From contig DUGS01000133.1 of assembly GCA_013331265.1 (NCBI GenBank), positions 1 through 18,931 on the forward strand: DNA of 18,931 nucleotides, read 5' to 3'. A program made the translations under genes and the position numbers. Positions 1-7,194 of this stretch are shown one piece after another. The notes beneath the pieces were generated by a model. It made no database searches. It saw only the letters and a program-made list of their open reading frames with translations, and was not told the DNA's origin. Source of the stretch: Methanosarcina sp. (GTDB taxonomy: Archaea > Halobacteriota > Methanosarcinia > Methanosarcinales > Methanosarcinaceae). The first letter of the stretch is position 1. Each line of letters opens with the position of its first letter.

Positions 1-1
1 T

Positions 2-1222
2 GGTGGAAAAGATATTACAATGGATGAAGTCACTTATTCTGGAGAAGTGATAAAAGTTGTAGTGGAGTGTAAGCATCATAAAACTGGGATAGGAAGACCT
101 GTAATTCAAAAATTACATTCTGCTGTATCTACCTTAGAATACTCTGGCAAGAAAAAAGGGTATATTGTATCTTCCAGCACTTTTACCGATTCTGCTGTTG
201 ATTATGTACAAATAGTAAACAAACAGTCAGACAATTTGGTATTAGAACTGATTGATGGTAAAAAATTAAAAAAAATTGCATGTGATTTAGGTATAAATTT
301 AAAAAATGGTGTTATAGAAGCACTTAGTAATAAGAGCATATCTTATTCTTCTGAATCAGTTATTAAAACAAACACATTAGAATCTAACTTTAACAATATC
401 AATAATATAAACAAAGATCAAGTTTCAGTTAAAGATTTAAAAATTACATATCATCCAATTTATTATATCAATTATGATATAGATTCACAGTGCGCCACCT
501 CTGTAGGAGTTATACATGAAGAATCAGGAGATGGACAGTTAATAATTGATGGTAGGACCGGCAATGAATTAAAAAAAGAATTTACGAATTTTCTTTTAAA
601 AAATGTTCATAATGAGAAAGAAATTGAAAGAGGCAGTTGTTTACAATACAAATTAGATTTTCAAAAAAATGAAAATGAGTTAAAAAATAGAGCAATTTCA
701 GAGATTATTAATTCCCATACAAAAGATGTTACCTATACTGGAAAAAATAATGTTACTTATAATAAAACATGCACTCCAAGCCCAAAAGACATCATTATCC
801 ATAACTGCAGGTCATTGTATTATCCCGAATGGATTTTAAGCATCAAAGCTAAACAAAAGAACTATATTATATCGTTTATAGAATCGGCTGGAGACTTTAT
901 TACATTAAGAAATGATGCAAAAATTTGTCAAATTTGCAATCACAAACTCGAAAAAAATAGATGGTATTGCACATATTGTGGTTCTATCACTTGCAAAAAA
1001 CATATTAAAGTAACAAGGCTAAGAAAAGCAAAGATTTGCGTCAATTGTTCAATAACTAAAAGTTTTTTTGGCGCTAAAAAGTATTTTGAGTCTGATGAAG
1101 AGCTAGAAGCCTTTAATAATCACTATACATCATTGCCCACATACAAAAAAATTGGGGAAAACCCTTACCTCGTATGTTCTATTATAATCATGGTTATGAT
1201 TGGGCTGTATTCTTTGTTTTGA
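2..1222 (+). CDS. Mrr-type nuclease domain protein with zinc finger and C-terminal membrane segment (5' end outside window)
   Basis: The reading frame is open to the left edge, so the gene is truncated at its 5' end. The first in-window ATG (20) is probably internal, because the codons before it read GGKDIT and supply the Asp expected in an Mrr-type (PF04471-like) nuclease core. Numbered from that ATG, E16-C-K18 forms the ExK motif and Q30-K-L32 fits the conserved QxxxL helix. The core runs to about residue 80. A middle region without recognised motifs follows, then a zinc finger at 303-343 (C303, C306, C317, C320, C325, H328, C340, C343). A hydrophobic stretch at about 382-400 ends the protein and looks like a membrane anchor. 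Nuclease activity is inferred from motifs; the target is unknown. The gene is clearly more AT-rich than genes to its right, suggesting an accessory or transferred locus. It ends one base from the convergent glycosyltransferase gene. Confidence 0.75.
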   Translation, partial: GGKDITMDEVTYSGEVIKVVVECKHHKTGIGRPVIQKLHSAVSTLEYSGKKKGYIVSSSTFTDSAVDYVQIVNKQSDNLVLELIDGKKLKKIACDLGINLKNGVIEALSNKSISYSSESVIKTNTLESNFNNINNINKDQVSVKDLKITYHPIYYINYDIDSQCATSVGVIHEESGDGQLIIDGRTGNELKKEFTNFLLKNVHNEKEIERGSCLQYKLDFQKNENELKNRAISEIINSHTKDVTYTGKNNVTYNKTCTPSPKDIIIHNCRSLYYPEWILSIKAKQKNYIISFIESAGDFITLRNDAKICQICNHKLEKNRWYCTYCGSITCKKHIKVTRLRKAKICVNCSITKSFFGAKKYFESDEELEAFNNHYTSLPTYKKIGENPYLVCSIIIMVMIGLYSLF

Positions 1223-1223
1223 A

Positions 1224-2369
1224 TTAACAATAATTTCTAAAAATTGTTTCAATGATCAACTTAATCATCTTTTCCGACTTTCGGTCCCATGAGTTTTCTT
1301 CTGTAATCTTAAGAACTTCTTCAACATTCACTTCTTTATTGAGAGAAATAGGGATAAACTGCAGGAATTCATCTAAATTATTTGCAACATATACTACGTG
1401 GTCAAACTGCTTTACTTCAGGTAAATTGACCGAAATTACATTTTTCCCACTTGAAATATATTCATAAAATTTGAGGGGATTCGAACTCAATGTTAACTCA
1501 TTAATCTTAAAAGGGATTATACAGACATCAAAAGCTTTAAGGTAATTCGGAAGCACTTCATAAGGCTTTGCCCCAAGGATAAATATATTTGGATATTGCT
1601 TTAAGGAATCAATTTCGTTTTTTACACTGGGGAATTCCGGCCCAACCAGCACAACAGAAAAATCCGGATATTCCATTCCAATCGCTCTAATTATATCAAA
1701 GTCTACCCAGTCACTCAGAGCACCCACGTATCCTATAACCGGTTTTTTTATGTGTGCTATATCGTCAGGAGTTGGGATATCTGTCATTGCCTTCCTGAAA
1801 TGGTTTACATCAACTCCATTACCAATCAGATACACATCATTCTTTCGAGTCTCCAAGATACATTTATGTAAATGTGAAGAAGCTACGAAAATGAGATTTG
1901 CTTTCTCGATTAAACTGTCCAGATACTTTTTCATCCAGGACGGGACATTAGAGAATGCAAGTTTATCATCAATATAATCCAGGACAACCATTTTTTCCTG
2001 CAGCTTCCCGATTAAACTCGAATATCTGGGCTCATAGTAGAAAAGAACAGGCTCTTTTATATTCTTCTTTTTTAATATGAAACGAAGCCAGAAAGAGACT
2101 AAAGAATCGTTAATCCACCGTAAATTCTCTGATCTGTCAATCAAGGGGATCGATGGTAATGAAACAATCTCTATATTTAGAAATTTCCTTGTGAATAACC
2201 GCTTAGGTTGCTTAAGGAGAACGGGAATTGACGTGGGCTCAATAAATAGAATTCTCCAGTTAGAAGGGAATCTTGTAAATAATTGCTGATGCCTCTGCCA
2301 GAGAGCGTCCCAGAAAATATCAGAGAAACAGACAATATCCAGTGGGACACTCTCTGCTGAAGATGCCAT
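1224..2369 (-). CDS. GT4-like (GT-B fold) glycosyltransferase
   Basis: A 381-aa cytoplasmic-type glycosyltransferase with no evident membrane segment. The N-terminal half starts with a hydrophobic strand followed by W-Q-R-H (about residues 11-27), as in GT-B enzymes that handle surface polysaccharides. The C-terminal half carries IGNGVD (182-187), a GYVGALSDW strand-loop (about 213-221) and N297-P-L-K-F-Y-E-Y-I-S-S-G, the typical nucleotide-sugar binding segment of family 4. Donor and acceptor cannot be read from the sequence. The gene is translationally coupled to upstream wecB: the wecB stop and this ATG overlap as TAATG, and a GAGG ribosome-binding site lies in the last wecB codons. This suggests it acts in the same pathway, possibly adding ManNAc-derived or related sugars to a lipid-linked glycan. 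The specific role is inferred. Confidence 0.8.
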   Translation of the reverse strand: MASSAESVPLDIVCFSDIFWDALWQRHQQLFTRFPSNWRILFIEPTSIPVLLKQPKRLFTRKFLNIEIVSLPSIPLIDRSENLRWINDSLVSFWLRFILKKKNIKEPVLFYYEPRYSSLIGKLQEKMVVLDYIDDKLAFSNVPSWMKKYLDSLIEKANLIFVASSHLHKCILETRKNDVYLIGNGVDVNHFRKAMTDIPTPDDIAHIKKPVIGYVGALSDWVDFDIIRAIGMEYPDFSVVLVGPEFPSVKNEIDSLKQYPNIFILGAKPYEVLPNYLKAFDVCIIPFKINELTLSSNPLKFYEYISSGKNVISVNLPEVKQFDHVVYVANNLDEFLQFIPISLNKEVNVEEVLKITEENSWDRKSEKMIKLIIETIFRNYC

Positions 2370-3442
2370 TATTCGGTCCTCAGAGTATCAATTATTTTTT
2401 CTGCAGCCCTTCCGTCTCCAAAAGGATTGGCCCAGCTCCTTTTTTCGTGCATCATTTTGAGAGCTGATTGAATTATACGATCCGGTTCAACACCTGCAAG
2501 GATATTAGAGCCAGCTTCCAATGTTTCTGGCCTTTCAGTATTATCTCTTAGCGTTACACAGGGTGTCCCCAGAATGCAGGTTTCTTCCTGAACCCCTCCT
2601 GAATCAGTGAATACAAGTCTGGCATTCGCTTCAAGCTGCAGGAACTCCAGAAAACCTGCAGGCTTTATAGTCCTGATACCTTCCAGTGGAAGACCAAAGT
2701 CCTTGATTCTTTTTTCTGTTCTCGGGTGTATAGGGAAAACAACAGGTAGCGAATATTCTTTTTGAATCGTGGAAATACCTTTCAATAATTTGCCCAATTG
2801 TTCCCGATTATCTACGTTTTCAGCTCTGTGAGAGGTTAGAAGGAAGTATTCTTTAGACTTCAAACCCAGATCATTCAGAACATCTACTTTCTGGTTAGAA
2901 ATCTCTAAATTTTGCAAAACGGCATCAACAATTGTATTGCCAGTTACAAAGATTTTACTTTCATCAATACCCTCTTTCAGCAGATTTTGTCTTGAAAGCT
3001 CAGTGGGTGCAAAGAGATAGTCCGAAATATGATCCGCTACAACTCGGTTTATTTCTTCTGGCATGCTGCGGTCATAACTTCTCAGTCCAGCTTCCACATG
3101 CCCTACTTTAATATGTAATTTTGAAGCAGCAAGTGCACCTGCAAGTACAGTATTTGTATCACCCTGAACTAAAACAACATCGGGCTTTTCTTCAATAAGG
3201 ACTTTTTCGATACCCTCCATGATTTTACCTGTTTGCTCTGCATGGCTTCCGGAACCCGCATCGAGATTATAAGCCGGTTTCGGCAGTTCGAGATCATCGA
3301 AGAAAGCCTTATCCATCTCATAGGAATAATGCTGGCCTGTGTGCAGAACAAAATAATCAAAATTCTTTTTTTCACATTCTCTTATCAGAGGAGACATTTT
3401 AATTATTTCTGGTCTTGTACCTAAGATTATAGAAAGCTTCAT
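2369..3442 (-). CDS. wecB: UDP-N-acetylglucosamine 2-epimerase (non-hydrolysing)
   Basis: A 357-aa protein, close to the usual length of this family, which interconverts UDP-GlcNAc and UDP-ManNAc in the cytoplasm to feed surface-glycan synthesis. Family motifs occur in order: GTRPEIIKM (8-16), HTGQHYS (34-40), QGDTNT (93-98), HVEAGLRS with E117 (115-122), MPEEINR (about 127-133), SHRAEN (204-209), PIHPRT (227-232), DSGGVQEE (270-277) and the R-x-x-T-E-R-P-E segment near 309-316. The ATG at 3442 is preceded by GGAG eight bases upstream. It is the first gene of a two-gene minus-strand operon with the glycosyltransferase. With aglB about 850 bp away on the other strand, a role in N-glycan or S-layer sugar supply is plausible but inferred. 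Confidence 0.95.
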   Translation of the reverse strand: MKLSIILGTRPEIIKMSPLIRECEKKNFDYFVLHTGQHYSYEMDKAFFDDLELPKPAYNLDAGSGSHAEQTGKIMEGIEKVLIEEKPDVVLVQGDTNTVLAGALAASKLHIKVGHVEAGLRSYDRSMPEEINRVVADHISDYLFAPTELSRQNLLKEGIDESKIFVTGNTIVDAVLQNLEISNQKVDVLNDLGLKSKEYFLLTSHRAENVDNREQLGKLLKGISTIQKEYSLPVVFPIHPRTEKRIKDFGLPLEGIRTIKPAGFLEFLQLEANARLVFTDSGGVQEETCILGTPCVTLRDNTERPETLEAGSNILAGVEPDRIIQSALKMMHEKRSWANPFGDGRAAEKIIDTLRTE

Positions 3443-4290
3443 TTTAAGGTCTCCATTTAAAATAAAAATATTTGACTAAAATTGCTTTATCAAAGTTCGG
3501 ACATTTAGAGATTATGTTTGGATAGGATTCTATACGCAAAAGTTTCATTTTTTAAGAGAACTCATGAGTATATTTTAATAATGGTAAGTATGACAAGTTC
3601 TACTCAAAAAATTAACATTAAACTAATAATCTTTTATAATCATAGAAATATGTGTATAATCCTTTCTACTACAAACAATATAAATATTGATAGGACAAAG
3701 CGCAAACCTCCTGGCCATTACAGGCTGTTCGACAATTCAATTCGGGACAAAACCATGTTAAATTAGGTATATAAAGCTTAAAATCGAAAGCGAAAATTTG
3801 ATTATAATGAATGTAATTACCAGAAAAACTCTGAAGGCAGTGTATTACTGACCCTCCACACTCCCGAAGCGATAAACAACTAACATGAATGTGATTTTCA
3901 ACAAAGAATGTTTCTAAAAATTAAATATGCTATTCCATTTAGGAAATTGATGTAAGCTACACTCGAAACGGCGAAGAACCATAACCTCACATACAGGCAC
4001 GTCCGGGAGTTTATTATAAAATTAAATAATAGAATCAAGATGCTTAAGTCAATTGACCAGCAAATGAAAAAACATTCATGAAGTAGATTAATATTTAAGA
4101 ACTACCAGTATTTTCAGAATGAAAGTATCATTAATAGTAAAGTACAATTGTTTGTGATAACAGGATGTTGGAAGAAATAAGATAATATCAAAAAATCGAA
4201 TGAAAGTAAATGGACTATTTTTACATACCCACTTATTTAAAAAGTTGTAAATAAAATAAAACTATTGAAAAAACTAAAACATATAATGAA
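3443..4290. other. Long AT-rich intergenic region between wecB and aglB
   Basis: These 848 bases separate divergent wecB and aglB. I see no convincing complete gene. A TATATAAAG box at 3768-3776 (+) is a good archaeal promoter candidate but lies about 490 bases before aglB with no ORF behind it, so it could start a long leader or a noncoding RNA. A stop-free stretch at about 3956-4081 (+) could encode some 41 residues rich in Lys, Asn and His without a good start, and may be a coding relic. A T/A-rich patch near 4230-4245 is a weaker candidate promoter nearer aglB. Confidence 0.5.
3768..3776 (+). promoter_or_regulatory. Candidate archaeal TATA box
   Basis: TATATAAAG matches the archaeal TATA element. 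Transcription would begin about 25 bases downstream, near 3800. No coding gene begins there, so it may drive an extended aglB leader or a noncoding transcript. The assignment rests on the motif alone. Confidence 0.3.
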
Positions 4291-6792
4291 GTGGTCTCTA
4301 TGAATAAAAACATGAGGCATCTGGAGTCAAAACTATCAACTCATAGTTCAAGAATTAAAGTTATTTCATTTATCGCTGTAATAGCAGTTGCTTTTCTTAT
4401 GCGCATGCTCTCCTATGCTTCACTTACTGCAGACGGAGGCATAACCTTCACGGGCTTTGATGAGTTTTATCATATGCGGCGCATTCTTTATACAACCTTT
4501 AATTTCCCTCATTTTCTCAACTTTGATACCTACATTAACTATCCTTATGGTTTTGAGGTTGGGTGGCCGCCATTCTTTGACCTGTTAGGCGCCCTGCTTG
4601 CAATAATTCTAGGAGGAGGACAGCCAGACACGCATACTGCCGAATTTGCAGGTGCCCTCTTACCGGTACTGCTAGGAGTCCTGACAATAATCCCGGTTTA
4701 TGTGATAGCGGCTTCAGTCTTTGACAGAAGAACAGGACTTGTTGGGGCTTTTGCTTTTGCGGTCCTGCCTGCCCATGTATACATATCCCGTTTCGGAACA
4801 GTTGACCACCACGTAGCCGAAGTGTTCCTCTCAACAGTAGCTTATGCATTTTTCATACTTGCCTTAAAACTGGCAGGAGAAAGTAAAATTTCATTAAGTT
4901 CACTAAAAAATATATCCTCAGATAAAAAACTTATAAATTCTCTTGTCCTTTCAGCGGTCTCAGGGCTCTTTTTTTCCCTATTTATATTTACATGGGTAGG
5001 AGCTCCTGCATTCGTCAGTTTTATTGTTCTTTACGCATTAGTTCAGGCAACACTCGACCTGAAAGCAGGAAAAGGATCGGATTACGTATTCATTTGCTCG
5101 ACTGCAACTTTGTTTTCAACACTTCTGTTTACCATTCCCCTCTCGGCAGGAGCAGTCCGCCAGGGCCTTGAAATGAGTGCTATGTACCTTTCCTGGTTCC
5201 AGGTAGTGTATTTACTGACCATGCTTGCCGGAATACTACTTCTCTGGGGCTTTTCAGCATATGCCTCAAAAAAAGGGATGGACTGGAAGTATTACCCTGG
5301 CGTTTTAATACTCGTTGTCGGCTCCGGGCTTCTTTTCCTCAGGATATTTTCCATCGAATATTACGCGTTCATTGTAGAAGGACTGAGGTTCTTTTCGGGT
5401 AAAGGCGAATACATAAGCACAATTGTTGAAGCAACACCCCTCTTTTTGACCGCAAATGGAAAACTTACCCTCTCGGCAGTACTTGGAAGTTTCGGACTTA
5501 CTTTCCTGACCGCACTGGCAGGGTTTTTCCTGCTCGCCCTGGGATTAAAAAACGAAAAATCAAAACCAGAAAGTATATTCTTCCTTCTATGGACACTTTT
5601 TTATGCATATCTTGCACTCTCCCAGAGGCGCTTTACCTATCTTTTTGCAGTAAATATCTCAATTCTTACTGCCTACGTCCTCTGGATTCTGATTGAATCC
5701 CTTGATTTCGAAAATGAAGTAAAAAAGCTGATAAAACCCAGGAAGGAAACAAAGACAGATTCGGAACCCATCCTTCAAACAGGAAAAAAAGCACCATTAA
5801 AAACGAAATCAAAATCAAAAGCCAGAAAAATGGCGGAATCAAATAGAAAGACTGACGAACCGGACTACTTTAAACTAATTTCAGGGGTGGCACTTATAGG
5901 ACTGGTCTTTGTGCCTTCCATATGGGTCTGTGCCATTTTTACAACAGATGCGGTCTCAGTTGGCCCTGAATGGAAGGACTCTCTTGAATGGCTTGCAGCT
6001 TCCACACCTGAGACTTCCTATTACCTTGAACCTTCAGAAACTCCTGAGTATGGGGTCCTTAGCTGGTGGGACTACGGAAACTGGATAGTGTATGTAGGAA
6101 AGCGGCCTGCAGTATCAAATAACTTCCAGACAGGCATGGAGGATTCTGCGGACTTCTTCCTGACGGATTCCGAAAAAGAAGCAAAAACAATAATAGAAAA
6201 ACTCAATGTAAAATATGTAATAACCGACACACTGATGGCAGAAGGTAAGTTTAGTGCTATTACGAAGGTAGCAGGAAAGAATATTGAAGACTATTACGAT
6301 ATCGAAACCGTTAAAGGAAATACAGGCCTCAGAACCGTTGCGACGCCCAAACAGGCCCTTCTGCAGACCCAGGTATATAAGCTTCATAAACTTGATGGGA
6401 CGTCTCTGGGAAACTTCAGGCTGATCCACGAAAGTGCTTTGAACACCACAGAAGAGGAAAATAGTAAAAAAAATGATACTGTCAAGATATTCGAGTATGT
6501 AAAGGGAGCCACGATTTCGGGAACTGTAAGCCCTAAAGATACAGTAATGGCAACACTTGAAATCAGCTCAAACACAGGTAGAAAATTCGTTTATCAGAAA
6601 GGCAACGTGGCGGACGAAAACGGTTTATTTGAGATAACTGTTCCCTACTCAACTGAAAGCACAGAAAATGGAGTTCATGCAATATCTGCCTATTCGCTGA
6701 CCGCAGGAAAAAACTCAACCATCAATGGAGTTCAGGTGACTGAAAACGATATTGTTAACGGAAATAGGATTGAGGTAAACATCTCTGCCTGA
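4291..6792 (+). CDS. aglB: Dolichyl-phosphooligosaccharide-protein glycotransferase (archaeal oligosaccharyltransferase, STT3 family)
   Basis: An 833-aa membrane enzyme that transfers a lipid-linked glycan to Asn in N-x-S/T sequons of exported proteins on the outer face of the membrane. The N-terminal half is polytopic (about residues 22-470). It contains the first-loop acidic site G55-F-D57-E, the G169-T-V-D172-H-H site, and TIVE (377-380), which fits the archaeal TIxE loop. A Lys-rich segment (about 476-525) is followed by one more membrane helix (about 528-552) and the soluble catalytic domain with WWDYG (592-596). D646-x-x-M649-x-x-x-K653 resembles the DK/DM helix motif. From about 738 a beta-rich segment resembles carboxypeptidase-regulatory-like folds. 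The start given is GTG (4291). ATG at 4300 is equally possible, with GTGGT then acting as part of a weak ribosome-binding site. Proximity to wecB and a glycosyltransferase supports an N-glycosylation locus. Confidence 0.93.
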   Translation: MVSMNKNMRHLESKLSTHSSRIKVISFIAVIAVAFLMRMLSYASLTADGGITFTGFDEFYHMRRILYTTFNFPHFLNFDTYINYPYGFEVGWPPFFDLLGALLAIILGGGQPDTHTAEFAGALLPVLLGVLTIIPVYVIAASVFDRRTGLVGAFAFAVLPAHVYISRFGTVDHHVAEVFLSTVAYAFFILALKLAGESKISLSSLKNISSDKKLINSLVLSAVSGLFFSLFIFTWVGAPAFVSFIVLYALVQATLDLKAGKGSDYVFICSTATLFSTLLFTIPLSAGAVRQGLEMSAMYLSWFQVVYLLTMLAGILLLWGFSAYASKKGMDWKYYPGVLILVVGSGLLFLRIFSIEYYAFIVEGLRFFSGKGEYISTIVEATPLFLTANGKLTLSAVLGSFGLTFLTALAGFFLLALGLKNEKSKPESIFFLLWTLFYAYLALSQRRFTYLFAVNISILTAYVLWILIESLDFENEVKKLIKPRKETKTDSEPILQTGKKAPLKTKSKSKARKMAESNRKTDEPDYFKLISGVALIGLVFVPSIWVCAIFTTDAVSVGPEWKDSLEWLAASTPETSYYLEPSETPEYGVLSWWDYGNWIVYVGKRPAVSNNFQTGMEDSADFFLTDSEKEAKTIIEKLNVKYVITDTLMAEGKFSAITKVAGKNIEDYYDIETVKGNTGLRTVATPKQALLQTQVYKLHKLDGTSLGNFRLIHESALNTTEEENSKKNDTVKIFEYVKGATISGTVSPKDTVMATLEISSNTGRKFVYQKGNVADENGLFEITVPYSTESTENGVHAISAYSLTAGKNSTINGVQVTENDIVNGNRIEVNISA

Positions 6793-7179
6793 AGCAGAAA
6801 AAGTACGGTAAATGAATGCGTTAGCACATGAAGACTTTAGAAACGAAATGATGTGTGAATTGCAAAACCGGTTTCCGGGGTCAAAAGAGGGATTTATCCG
6901 GCTTACAGGTCGACCCTTACAGATCGACCCCGGCCCGGTGCAGCGCAGGAAGAGAAAAAATAGCTCTCCGGGGTTCAGAAATTAGTTAACCAGTTAAAGG
7001 AAAAGCAAAAATAGAGGAAAGAGATAAATCTTTCCTTAATCCTTCCTTAGAAAATTTAATGTTAGCGTTTCTACATAAAAAGCATATTTTTTCTGAAAGT
7101 TTGCTTTATGCTTTCAAACTTATTCTCCTGTACTTTATTCTCCTGTACTTTATTCTCCTGTACTTTATTCTCCTGTACT
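6793..7179. other. Intergenic region between convergent aglB and the DHH gene
   Basis: These 387 bases lie between two converging genes and contain no supported ORF. They hold a 14-bp tandem repeat (6903-6930) enclosed by an 8-bp inverted repeat (CCGGGGTC at 6875-6882, GACCCCGG at 6926-6933). They also hold a 7-bp hairpin (AAGTTTG 7097-7103, CAAACTT 7115-7121) and most of the 15-bp repeat array at 7120-7194. The inverted repeats could form RNA hairpins at the 3' ends of either transcript, but I see no clear classical terminator. Confidence 0.5.
6903..6930. repeat. Two-copy 14-bp tandem repeat
   Basis: TTACAGGTCGACCC (6903-6916) is directly followed by TTACAGATCGACCC (6917-6930), a 13/14 match. 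The second copy overlaps GACCCCGG, the right arm of an inverted repeat with CCGGGGTC at 6875-6882. The unit lies just after the aglB stop. Confidence 0.7.
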
Positions 7180-7194
7180 TTATTCTCCTGTACT
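7120..7194 (-). repeat. Five-copy 15-bp perfect tandem repeat spanning the 3' end of the DHH gene
   Basis: The plus-strand unit TTATTCTCCTGTACT occurs five times back to back without mismatch. On the minus strand it reads AGTACAGGAGAATAA, in frame with the DHH gene, encoding Ser-Thr-Gly-Glu-stop. The first unit encountered by the ribosome supplies the gene's own last four residues and stop codon. The other four are downstream copies, each with an in-frame TAA and a GGAG core. Confidence 0.95.

Noticed and set aside
3518..3766. 82-codon plus-strand ORF in the wecB-aglB gap
   Set aside because: No ribosome-binding site, biased AT-driven composition and no recognisable motif; more likely a chance frame in AT-rich DNA.
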